NCBI GenBank assembly: GCA_031256525.1
Contig: JAIRQK010000176.1
Coordinates: 1 to 6,486, forward strand
From: Campylobacteraceae bacterium
Lineage (GTDB): Bacteria; Campylobacterota; Campylobacteria; Campylobacterales; Campylobacteraceae
Length of the DNA stretch: 6,486 nucleotides
Reading direction: 5' to 3'
Shown: piece by piece, positions 1 to 5,273 of the stretch
Position numbering within the stretch: the first letter of the stretch is position 1
How the letters are laid out: every line of letters starts with the position of its first letter
Notes under the pieces: generated by a model
The model's database searches: none
What the model was told of the DNA's origin: nothing
The model's input: the letters and a program-made list of their open reading frames with translations, nothing else
Translations under genes and position numbers: made by a program

Positions 1-195
1 CAAAGAGCCAAAACCACGCCGCCGTTTTGATGATGAACACAAAGAACCAAAACCGCGCAGACGTTTTGATGACGAATACAAAGAATCAAAACCACGCCGG
101 TGTTTTGATGACGAACACAAAGAGCCAAAGCCACGCAGACGTTTTGATGATGAATACAAAGAACCAAAACCGCGCAGGCGTTTTGATGATGAATA
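1..195. repeat. Five 39-bp tandem repeats, in-frame coding array
   Basis: Five consecutive units of exactly 39 bp begin at 1, 40, 79, 118 and 157; the array probably continues upstream of the window. Units differ at nine positions (unit positions 7, 8, 13, 16, 20, 22, 23, 34 and 38). Read from base 2, five of these are third codon positions. The codon at unit positions 20-22 is CGC, AGA, CGG, AGA and AGG in the five copies, so it is always arginine. This shows that the array evolved as protein-coding DNA in that frame, encoding KEPKPRRRFDDE(Y/H). The multiple of three keeps the frame open when copy number changes. The array is visibly richer in G and C than the flanking genes. Confidence 0.95.
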
Positions 196-214
196 CAAGT
201 TGGAGTGTAGCTGA
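2..214 (+). CDS. 3' end of a 13-residue-repeat protein (5' end outside the window)
   Basis: The last 70 codons of a gene entering from the left. The product consists of five copies of KEPKPRRRFDDEY (variants: H for Y at the end of copies 1 and 3, S for P and C for R in copy 3), then KLECS and a TGA stop. The repeat alternates a basic Lys/Pro/Arg block with an acidic DDE block, giving a disordered, charge-patterned tail. Such tails occur on RNA-binding proteins and helicases, but the domain it belongs to lies outside the window, so no function can be given. The frame is chosen because variation between copies is mostly synonymous in it. The last few residues come from DNA that in another frame encodes uracil-DNA glycosylase, so the stop may not be the original one. 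Confidence 0.75.
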   Translation, partial: KEPKPRRRFDDEHKEPKPRRRFDDEYKESKPRRCFDDEHKEPKPRRRFDDEYKEPKPRRRFDDEYKLECS

Positions 215-1118
215 GGGAAATCCGGCAAGTCATAAGAAGTTTGGTTGGGATAAATTTACAAAATGTGTTTTAGAGGTTTTGAATGATTATGATAAGCCTT
301 TGGTATTTATCCTTTGGGGCAATCACGCAATAGAAGCAGCACGCGGTATCACAAACCCAAAACATCTATTATTGAAATCACCACACCCATCTCCACTTGC
401 AGGAGGAGGTTTTTTTGGAACAAAACCATTTTCAAAAACAAATGAGTTTTTAAGAAGTGTTGGCAGAGGCGAAATTGACTGGAAAATCGCTGAAATTGAC
501 AATTTATCAACAGCAGAAGATAAAAAACTTTCGAGCATCACAAAAGCGAAAATTGACAAAAATGGACATTTTGGAAAAGCTATAAATGTCATTGATTTGA
601 TGGGCGTTAAAACTCTTATTGTGTTAGAAAAAAATCGCTTTTTATTTTTTAATCCATACACTTTTGCAGAGGTAAATGAACCAATAACATTAACAGCGAA
701 AGAGAATATAAAAGTTGAACAGACAAAGATGGTTAAAATAGACAGTGGTTGGCATATTTTATGTTTAATGCGTGATGAGAGTAAAGAGTCAAAATGGAGT
801 TACTGCGTTGCAATTTGTGATTTGCAAACAGGACAAGTCAATGCTCTGCAAAAAACAAAGGCAAAAGTTTGCGGACTTGGTCTCTTTGAGATAGAGAATG
901 AAACTTTTTGTTTTGTTGCCTATACATTAAATCCAACTCTTATTTTAAAATTTAATCTATCTACATACAAAGAAGAGGCTCGTTTTGAGATACCACAAAG
1001 TAGCGAAGTTAATTTCCATATATTTCAATCAAGTAATAAACCTATGTTGTTGGTGGAGTATCTGGTTGGAGAACAAAATCAATATAAGCTATTTGAAGCA
1101 AAAACAAAAATGGATTAA
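189..1118 (+). pseudogene. ung: Uracil-DNA glycosylase C-terminal half, 5'-truncated, fused to propeller-like sequence
   Basis: From the ATG at 189 the frame reads MNTSWSVAEG, then GWDKFT, VFILWGNHA, LKSPHPSPLAGGGFFG and GEIDWKI. This is the second half of family-1 uracil-DNA glycosylase, which removes uracil from DNA in base excision repair. It includes the uracil-binding Asn of the LLNT motif and the HPSPL DNA-intercalation/catalytic His motif (384-398). The N-terminal half, with GQDPYH and its catalytic Asp, is absent. The frame stays open upstream only through out-of-frame tandem repeats, so an intact enzyme cannot be made from what is visible. Ung normally ends just after IDW (about position 485). 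Here the frame continues about 210 codons with strand-rich, propeller-like segments such as RFLFFNPYTFAEV and VAICDLQTGQVNAL, and no recognised family. Likely a rearranged remnant, or an assembly chimera. Confidence 0.75.
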
Positions 1119-1125
1119 AGGTATA

Positions 1126-1245
1126 ATGATGCAAATAATCAAGGCAGTGTTTAAAATCACAATAAAAACAATATTGATTGGCAATCATACACAAGAAGTA
1201 GTAAATGATTTTAATGAAGATTGTGATAAATTCAGAAGAGATTAG
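1126..1245 (+). CDS. Small hypothetical protein (39 aa)
   Basis: A 39-codon frame starting MMQIIKAVFKITIKTILIGN and ending in the charged tail NEDCDKFRRD. It lies 7 bp after the stop of the ung-fusion frame, with an AAAGG sequence just upstream as a possible ribosome binding site. The first half is hydrophobic and could be a weak membrane-associated helix. Its 3' end overlaps the next small frame by 41 bp. I recognise no family; it could be a leftover of a decayed gene. Confidence 0.35.
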   Translation: MMQIIKAVFKITIKTILIGNHTQEVVNDFNEDCDKFRRD

Positions 1246-1399
1246 AGAACAAAAGCTTTTAAAAAAAGAGTTATGTCTTTTTGGAAATAAGACCGCTTGT
1301 GAAGAGTTTAAGCTATTAAAAGATAGAATGACAAAAAATGGCAAGGCTTTTACACCATTTGCAGAGTATATTCGAGATAGCGTTTTAGATAGGTTATAA
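1205..1399 (+). CDS. Small hypothetical protein (64 aa)
   Basis: A 64-codon frame whose ATG directly follows an in-frame TAA, with a second in-frame ATG three codons later (1214). The product is charged and helical in character (EEIREQKLLKKEL; FKLLKDRMTKNGKAFTPFAEYIRDSVLDRL) and resembles a small cytosolic DNA- or protein-binding helix bundle, but I do not recognise it. It overlaps the preceding 39-codon frame by 41 bp in a different frame, and only a weak purine stretch precedes it. It may be one of a translationally coupled pair, or the intact tail of a gene broken by a frameshift. Confidence 0.45.
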   Translation: MILMKIVINSEEIREQKLLKKELCLFGNKTACEEFKLLKDRMTKNGKAFTPFAEYIRDSVLDRL

Positions 1400-1400
1400 T
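1371..1400 (+). promoter_or_regulatory. Candidate promoter for the lipoprotein gene
   Basis: A perfect TATAAT (1395-1400) overlaps the stop codon of the 64-codon frame and lies 31 bp before the lipoprotein ATG. The -35 match is poor (TTCGAG at 1371-1376, 18-bp spacer). Weak -35 elements are common in Campylobacterota, so the call rests on the -10 box and its position. Confidence 0.4.
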
Positions 1401-1431
1401 TTCAAATCAAAAATATTTAAAGGAGTATAAA

Positions 1432-1791
1432 ATGAAAAAATCATTCATTTTTGGGTTATTAGCAGCGTTGGTAGTATCAACTACTTTTTTTACAGGTTGT
1501 GAGAAAAAAGAAGAAGCTAAAGTTGAAGAGAAACAGGTAAAAGAAGAGATAACATTAGAAGATAAAGCAGTAGAAAAGAAAGTTGAAGTTGCAAAAACAA
1601 ACGAGAAAAAACAAGCAAATAAAGAGACAGAATATGAGAAAGCACAAAACGATTGGTTAAAAGCACAAGATAAATTTTTCGACTGCAAGGAGAAATACGG
1701 AGCAAAAATGCTTGTTGAAACACCGCCAGAGTGTAAAGAGCTTGAGAGGAAAAAAGATGAACTGTTTAATAAGTATCTCTCTACAAAATAG
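1432..1791 (+). CDS. Predicted Lys/Glu-rich lipoprotein (119 aa)
   Basis: Starts at ATG 1432 with AGGAG (1421-1425) at good spacing. The N-terminus has two lysines, a hydrophobic stretch (residues 5-20) and FFTGC, so a signal peptidase II site with Cys23 as the lipidated residue is likely, placing it in a membrane facing the periplasm. Residues 24-66 are almost entirely Lys, Glu, Val and Ala, a low-complexity helical linker probably extended or coiled. The C-terminal part (about 68-119) starts with YEKAQNDWLKAQDKFF and contains two cysteines (FFDCKEKYG and PPECKELE) that could form a disulfide, followed by a charged helix. I recognise no characterised family. It has its own candidate promoter and seems to be a single-gene unit. 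Confidence 0.8.
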   Translation: MKKSFIFGLLAALVVSTTFFTGCEKKEEAKVEEKQVKEEITLEDKAVEKKVEVAKTNEKKQANKETEYEKAQNDWLKAQDKFFDCKEKYGAKMLVETPPECKELERKKDELFNKYLSTK

Positions 1792-1964
1792 AGTAAATTG
1801 GAACGAATAATACCAACTTAATGTTGTCACAAGATTAAGATAATAACATTATAATATTATTATTCTATAATTAAATTATTTAGTTATTATCTAACTTTAT
1901 TGTAATATTATTTTAGTTTTTAAAACTATAGAAAAGTGAAAGTAGAGAAGAGGAGATATAAAAA
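1792..1964. promoter_or_regulatory. AT-rich intergenic region with two inverted repeats
   Basis: A 173-bp gap of extremely AT-rich DNA between the lipoprotein gene and the YopX-family gene. It contains perfect 10-bp arms AGATAATAAC (1838-1847) and GTTATTATCT (1883-1892) separated by 35 bp. A tight near-palindrome, TAGTTTT-T-AAAACTA, lies at 1914-1928, about 37 bp before the start codon. TATAGA at 1927-1932 could be a -10 box overlapping that palindrome, which would make it a plausible operator. In such AT-rich DNA some of these matches may be chance. Confidence 0.4.
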
Positions 1965-2372
1965 GTGATAAAAATAAAATATAAAGCTTACATAAAAGAG
2001 CATAATAAAATAGTTGATGTAGTTGATTTAACTTTTTTAAAAGATAAGGATGGCGAAGATTGGATAAGTGTTGTGGTGGAACACGAGGAAAATATTTTTA
2101 GTGAATACGACTTAGAACTTGTCAAACTTTTACCATATTCAAATTTAGATGATGAGAACAAAAGAGAGCTATATTTAGGAGATGTAATTTTATTCAATGA
2201 AGATGAATATGGCAAAATTGAAATTGATGAAAATGGCGGCTTTTATGTTAAATGTGCAGATTGTCTTTCACCAATAAATAGTTTTAAAAGAGATATGGTC
2301 AAATTCAATTATCTTCCAAAATATATTGGAAATATTTATACAGAGCCAAAATTAGAAAAGAAAATCAGATGA
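1965..2372 (+). CDS. YopX-family phage-type protein (135 aa)
   Basis: Starts at GTG 1965, supported by AGGAG (1951-1955) nine bases upstream. The C-terminal half shows the YopX-fold signature: YSNLDDENKRELYLGDVI (compare the common YTGLKDKNGKEIYEGDI), then a short GKIEIDENGGFYVK strand pair, and it ends with KYIGNIYTEPKLE, matching the family's IGNIYENPEL ending. YopX proteins (named from the SPbeta prophage) are small beta-rich proteins found in phages, prophages and mobile islands; their molecular role is not established. A CADC pair lies in the variable insert. It is followed after 22 bp by another gene on the same strand with its own strong ribosome binding site, so the two are probably cotranscribed. 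The region is more AT-rich than its neighbours, consistent with acquisition. Confidence 0.75.
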   Translation: MIKIKYKAYIKEHNKIVDVVDLTFLKDKDGEDWISVVVEHEENIFSEYDLELVKLLPYSNLDDENKRELYLGDVILFNEDEYGKIEIDENGGFYVKCADCLSPINSFKRDMVKFNYLPKYIGNIYTEPKLEKKIR

Positions 2373-2394
2373 TAAACATGGAGGTGTTTAAACT

Positions 2395-2934
2395 ATGGTA
2401 CGCAATATAAAAAGAATAATGTCTATTTTTTTAAAAAAAGATAAAACATCTTGTAATCGCAGTATGACAAAAGAGGAGACTAAATATTTAAGAGCTTTTA
2501 AATTTTTTAAAGCTTTTGATGGAAAAAAAATATCAAATACTGAGAAAAAATATTATAGTGCAATAGTTGATTTTAGTTGTTATAATGTCAATGATATAGA
2601 ATTGATATTAGATGATAATATCTATTTTAACCACAACAAAGATGGTGGTTGTTTCGATGTAATATCAAAATACAAATTACTTCTTAAAGGTAAGACAATG
2701 TATTTTAAAAAAAGAGATGATAGTCAATATTTTTTTGGTGTAAATAAAGATAATGATTTTATTTGGAATGAATATGAGCTAAAAGATATTCAAGAAGTTG
2801 AATATTCTTCAATAGAAGCAGAAATAGATAAAGATATAGACAATGATGATATTATAGATATAGATAATTTCCATATGTTAACCACTCCTTGGAGAGAAGG
2901 AAAACATTATAAAACTATTAAAGAATTGCCATAA
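2395..2934 (+). CDS. Hypothetical acidic protein downstream of the YopX-family gene (179 aa)
   Basis: ATG 2395 is preceded by GGAGGT (2380-2385) at nine bases, a strong start. Not recognised. The N-terminus is basic (VRNIKRIMSIFLKKDK). The middle has alternating strands and charged turns (ELILDDNIYFNHNKDGG, KGKTMYFKKRDDSQYFFG). Near residues 143-157 there is a very acidic stretch, EIDKDIDNDDIIDIDN. The C-terminus reads TPWREGKHYKTIKELP. No signal peptide, membrane segment or catalytic motif is evident, so it is probably cytoplasmic. Its position 22 bp behind a YopX-family gene and its high A+T content suggest the two form a phage- or island-derived cassette. Confidence 0.6.
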   Translation: MVRNIKRIMSIFLKKDKTSCNRSMTKEETKYLRAFKFFKAFDGKKISNTEKKYYSAIVDFSCYNVNDIELILDDNIYFNHNKDGGCFDVISKYKLLLKGKTMYFKKRDDSQYFFGVNKDNDFIWNEYELKDIQEVEYSSIEAEIDKDIDNDDIIDIDNFHMLTTPWREGKHYKTIKELP

Positions 2935-3238
2935 TCGCAACTATGAGTTTAAAAAGTTGCAAAACTTACCTCCTTTTGGAGATTACAAATTTGCCCCTAT
3001 AGAGGTCGGAAGCCTCTTAGGGCGATAACCTCTACAACACGCATTATGCCAAATAAAAAACCATTTTAAGGTTAAACAACTCCCAACTCTTTAACTCATA
3101 ACCTTGTTTTTAGTCCACAGGACGTTAAAAAAACAAGGCGACAAACGAAGTGCGGCAGGGATTTAAAAATGACAGTTTTTTAAAATATATTAGAAGGTAT
3201 ATTCCCCGGAAGTATCAGGGGAATATAATTGGTCAAGG
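2935..3238. other. Hairpin-rich noncoding region, possible structured RNA
   Basis: No convincing gene lies here, but several strong inverted repeats follow one another. 2937-2942/2955-2960: 6 bp. 2993-3005/3013-3023: GCCC, TA and AGAGG paired with CCTCT, TA and GGGC, about 11 pairs with two single-base bulges, loop TCGGAAG. 3102-3111/3129-3138: CCTTGTTTTT with AAAAACAAGG, enclosing GTCC/GGAC. 3162-3169/3177-3184: 8 bp. 3198-3207/3218-3227: TATATTCCCC with GGGGAATATA, 10 bp. TAGAGGT at 3000-3006 can instead pair with ACCTCTA at 3028-3034, so two exclusive folds are possible. Local G+C content is higher than in the cassette to the left. I cannot assign it to a known RNA class, and the transcribed strand is unknown. 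Confidence 0.5.
3198..3227. terminator. Strong 10-bp hairpin, possible transcription stop
   Basis: A perfect 10-bp inverted repeat (TATATTCCCC and GGGGAATATA) with a 10-base loop, GC-rich at the loop end. No U-tract follows on either strand, so it is not a standard intrinsic terminator. It could end transcription weakly, stabilise an RNA 3' end, or be part of the structured region to its left. Confidence 0.3.
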
Positions 3239-3418
3239 TTAAATTTTAAGTGATTTATCCATTGATAAATCTTTACTTTTATCCTTTACCTTTGTTGGGT
3301 TTTGTTTTTTTTTATCAACAAAACTACTAAACAATTCAGCTACAGCATTTATCTTGCCTTGTACTTTGTTTTTTGCGTTGTTGAAGCAAAGATGAAAAAC
3401 ATCTCTAAAAATTTTACC
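3239..3418 (-). pseudogene. Start-less open frame downstream of the sulfhydrylase gene
   Basis: On the minus strand, 59 sense codons lie between a TAG (3419-3421) and a TAA (3239-3241). They read GKIFRDVFHLCFNNAKNKV, then INAVAELFSSFVDKKK and end in KDLSMDKSLKI. Composition and the amphipathic middle look protein-like, but there is no ATG or GTG near the 5' end and no ribosome binding site. It overlaps the last codons of the enzyme gene. It may be the tail of a decayed gene abutting the enzyme gene, or chance. Not recognised. Confidence 0.25.
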
Positions 3419-4637
3419 CTAAAGCCTGTTCAATGTCCTCTTTTAAGTCTTCAATATCTTCTATGCCTACAGAAACTCTCATCATATTTGGCTTTATCTC
3501 AAGGCTCATTTTCTCTTCATGTGAGTTAAATGGATAGATGACATCATAAGGAGAGATTATCAATGTTTTGTTATCGTGTAGATTTGTCGCACGACGGATA
3601 ATTTTTAAATTGTCCATAAATCTATAAGCTACCTCGATAGACTCTACCTCAAAAGTTAAAATCGAACCAGCATATCTAAACTGCTCTTTGGCAATTTTAT
3701 AAAATGGAGAGTCTTCCAAAAATGGATAGTTCACATTTTGCACTTTTTTACTATTTTTAAGCCATAAAGCTAACTCAAGAGCGTTTTGACAGGCTCTATC
3801 TACCCTTAAAACCATTGTTTCAAGTCCTAATGTTTGCAAATATGCATTGTTTGGACTTAAAGTAGCCCCTAAGCCTTGAAAAATCTCTTTTCTTGCCTTA
3901 AATAAAAATGCAAAATGTCCAGCTTTTTTATAATATTTTTCTAATAAACTAAACTTACTCCAGTCAAAACTTCCATGGTCTAAGATAAGTCCACCTACAC
4001 TTGTTCCACCACCACTTATAAATTTAGTAGATGATAATACCTCTATATCTATGCCAAATTTTTTAGCTTCAAGTATATAAAATGGCGTCATAGTGGTATC
4101 TGCTACTAAAGGAACATTATGTTTGTGTGCTATGCTGGATAGTTTTTTGAGGTTTGCTACTTGAAGTTGCGGGTTGCTGATAGTTTCTAAAAAAAGTACC
4201 CGCACACTCTCATCAAACGCATTCTCAACCTCTTTTTCGTCTAAAACATTCACAAACTTGACATTGATACCCATATTTGGCAATGTATTTTGAAAGAAAG
4301 CCAATGTATGGCCAAATAGATATTTTGTGGTTATTATGCTCTCCCCAGCTTTTACTAAAGTTAGTATGGTAGTAGCTATAGCCGCCATACCACTTCCAAG
4401 AGCCAAAACGCCAAAAGCACCAGTTAAATTTTTAATGTGAAGCTCAAAATCTTCAACTGTTGGATTGCTTGATCTTGAATAGACATGTTTTGGAATTTTT
4501 CCAAGAGATACCTCTTTAAGCTCCAAAGATGAGTCAAATTCATACGCAGCATTTTCATATATTGGCATTCTAAGAGCGCCATAAGCATCTTTGACCTGTT
4601 TTTTAATATGCAACGCCTTTGTGATAAAACCTTTCAT
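3414..4637 (-). CDS. PLP-dependent homoserine sulfhydrylase-type enzyme (Cys/Met metabolism family)
   Basis: A 407-residue fold-type I PLP enzyme of the trans-sulfuration family. The start is the ATG at 4637: AAGGGAG lies just upstream, and the 20 codons before it look non-coding. Visible motifs: YSRSSNPT (53-60, phosphate binding across the dimer), LGSGMAAI (80-87, phosphate cup), VADTTMTPF (178-186, Asp180 to the pyridine nitrogen), SSTKFISGG (202-210, Lys205 forms the Schiff base) and MMRVSVGIED (385-394, Arg for the substrate carboxylate). The family's PLP-stacking Tyr (usually YGGT or YGCT) appears as Phe108 in LFGHT, a pattern I associate more with O-succinylhomoserine sulfhydrylases (MetZ) than with MetY. 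It most likely adds sulfide to an activated homoserine in the cytoplasm to form homocysteine. MetY, MetZ, cystathionine gamma-synthase and methionine gamma-lyase cannot be separated from motifs alone. Divergent from the zinc-finger gene. Confidence 0.88.
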   Translation of the reverse strand: MKGFITKALHIKKQVKDAYGALRMPIYENAAYEFDSSLELKEVSLGKIPKHVYSRSSNPTVEDFELHIKNLTGAFGVLALGSGMAAIATTILTLVKAGESIITTKYLFGHTLAFFQNTLPNMGINVKFVNVLDEKEVENAFDESVRVLFLETISNPQLQVANLKKLSSIAHKHNVPLVADTTMTPFYILEAKKFGIDIEVLSSTKFISGGGTSVGGLILDHGSFDWSKFSLLEKYYKKAGHFAFLFKARKEIFQGLGATLSPNNAYLQTLGLETMVLRVDRACQNALELALWLKNSKKVQNVNYPFLEDSPFYKIAKEQFRYAGSILTFEVESIEVAYRFMDNLKIIRRATNLHDNKTLIISPYDVIYPFNSHEEKMSLEIKPNMMRVSVGIEDIEDLKEDIEQALG

Positions 4638-4676
4638 ACATCTCCCTTGACTTATTGAACTAAAATAGAGCAAAAA

Positions 4677-4698
4677 ATTGTGCAAATAGTAGCACAAT
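4677..4698. promoter_or_regulatory. Inverted repeat, candidate operator of the sulfhydrylase gene
   Basis: ATTGTGC (4677-4683) and GCACAAT (4692-4698) are perfect 7-bp arms with an 8-bp spacer, 40 bp upstream of the minus-strand enzyme start. Arm length, spacing and position suit a dimeric repressor or activator site. It does not match the MetJ box (AGACGTCT) and I cannot name the regulator. It could also affect the divergent gene, whose candidate promoter begins 26 bp further right. Confidence 0.4.
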
Positions 4699-4723
4699 AT
4701 ATTTAAAATTTTATCTTAAATTG

Positions 4724-4753
4724 TTGTTTTTTTTGTTACATTTATGTTAGAAT
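4724..4753 (+). promoter_or_regulatory. Candidate promoter of the zinc-finger membrane protein
   Basis: TTGTTT (4724-4729), an 18-bp spacer rich in T, and TAGAAT (4748-4753), 35 bp before the preferred ATG. The fit is fair. It also argues that the in-frame ATG at 4744, which falls inside this promoter, is not the start. Confidence 0.4.
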
Positions 4754-4788
4754 GTGCGGATATTTTTATTTCAAAGAAGGAGGTCTTC

Positions 4789-5261
4789 ATGAATTGTTAC
4801 AATCATCCAGAGACAGCGGCAGTTGCAACTTGTGCTGATTGTGGAAAGAGTCTATGCAAAGAGTGTGCTAGTCTTTATACAACACCAATTTGCAGTGAAT
4901 GTAATTTGGAAAGAGCAAAGAGTAATAAGCGTAGTGCTATTATGTCGTGTTTTTCTTCGGTAGCAATTTTCGTTGCAGTATTTGCTTTTGTGTTGTTTAA
5001 GGGGGGGGGGGGGTTGCAGCCTTCACTTTTGCCTACGCTTTAGCCGGTGTTCCTTGGGGTTGGAAAATTGTTACATTTATTCAACCAAGTATGTTTTTAT
5101 TTTTACCTCTTGCTGGTTGGGTAATATACTTCTTACTAAAATTCATGCTCGCGTACATAGTTGGTCTAGTAGCTTTACCAGTTGGACTTATTAAATTTGC
5201 CCTTGATTTTTTATCTGCAAAAAAAGCAGAGAACAATATAAAAAACAATTTAGAAAGCTAA
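4789..5261 (+). CDS. B-box-like zinc-binding membrane protein, frame interrupted by poly-G tract
   Basis: Starts at ATG 4789 behind a near-perfect AAGGAGGT (4777-4784). The N-terminus carries four metal-binding pairs: C3/H6 (CYNH), C15/C18 (CADC), C23/C26 (CKEC) and C35/C38 (CSEC), a B-box-type zinc-finger pattern seen in bacterial membrane proteins. A hydrophobic segment follows (about 49-70, SAIMSCFSSVAIFVAVFAF). Right after it a run of 13 G (5001-5013) sets the frame. As given, translation ends at 5043 after 84 residues. Adding one G or removing two rejoins a frame open to TAA 5259-5261, which adds 82 residues with further membrane helices (GWKIVTFIQPSMFLFLPLAG, AYIVGLVALPVGLIKFALDF). The restored protein is 157 aa (14 G) or 156 aa (11 G). 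The continuous membrane-protein character on both sides supports one phase-variable gene, or a homopolymer error. Its function is unknown. Confidence 0.75.
5001..5013. repeat. Homopolymeric G13 tract inside a coding region
   Basis: Thirteen uninterrupted G in strongly AT-rich DNA. In Campylobacter and Helicobacter such tracts change length by slipped-strand mispairing and switch genes on and off. Here 13 G is the off register: one more G or two fewer restores the long frame, and 12 G opens a third frame ending at 5194. Confidence 0.9.
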
Positions 5262-5273
5262 TTGTAAAATGTG

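Noticed and set aside
27..188. N-terminal 54 codons of the 363-codon frame as part of the Ung protein
   Set aside because: This frame crosses the tandem repeats out of the register in which their variation is synonymous; the resemblance to the Ung QGVL motif is real only at the last copy.
323..661. Minus-strand 112-codon frame opposite ung
   Set aside because: It lies opposite sequence with clear Ung motifs on the plus strand and has no recognisable features; a shadow.
1407..1723. Minus-strand frames opposite the lipoprotein gene
   Set aside because: The Ser/Phe/Leu-rich translations are the complement of Lys/Glu codons; the plus strand has a lipobox and a ribosome binding site.
2991..3140. 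Known RNA class (HEARO/OMEGA RNA, SRP RNA, riboswitch)
   Set aside because: Hairpins are clear, but I could not match conserved cores of these classes, and no IscB/TnpB-type or reverse-transcriptase gene is nearby.
3061..3165. Integron attC-like site (GTTAAAC near 3071)
   Set aside because: One GTTRRRY-like heptamer is present, but no matching RYYYAAC partner at the right spacing and no integrase.
3302..3529. Plus-strand 75-codon frame over the enzyme gene's 3' end
   Set aside because: It overlaps the enzyme gene on the opposite strand, has no ribosome binding site and no recognisable features.
4638..4697. Upstream extension of the sulfhydrylase gene to the ATG at 4697
   Set aside because: The 20 extra codons include part of the inverted repeat and have no homology-like features; the strong AAGGGAG precedes the ATG at 4637.
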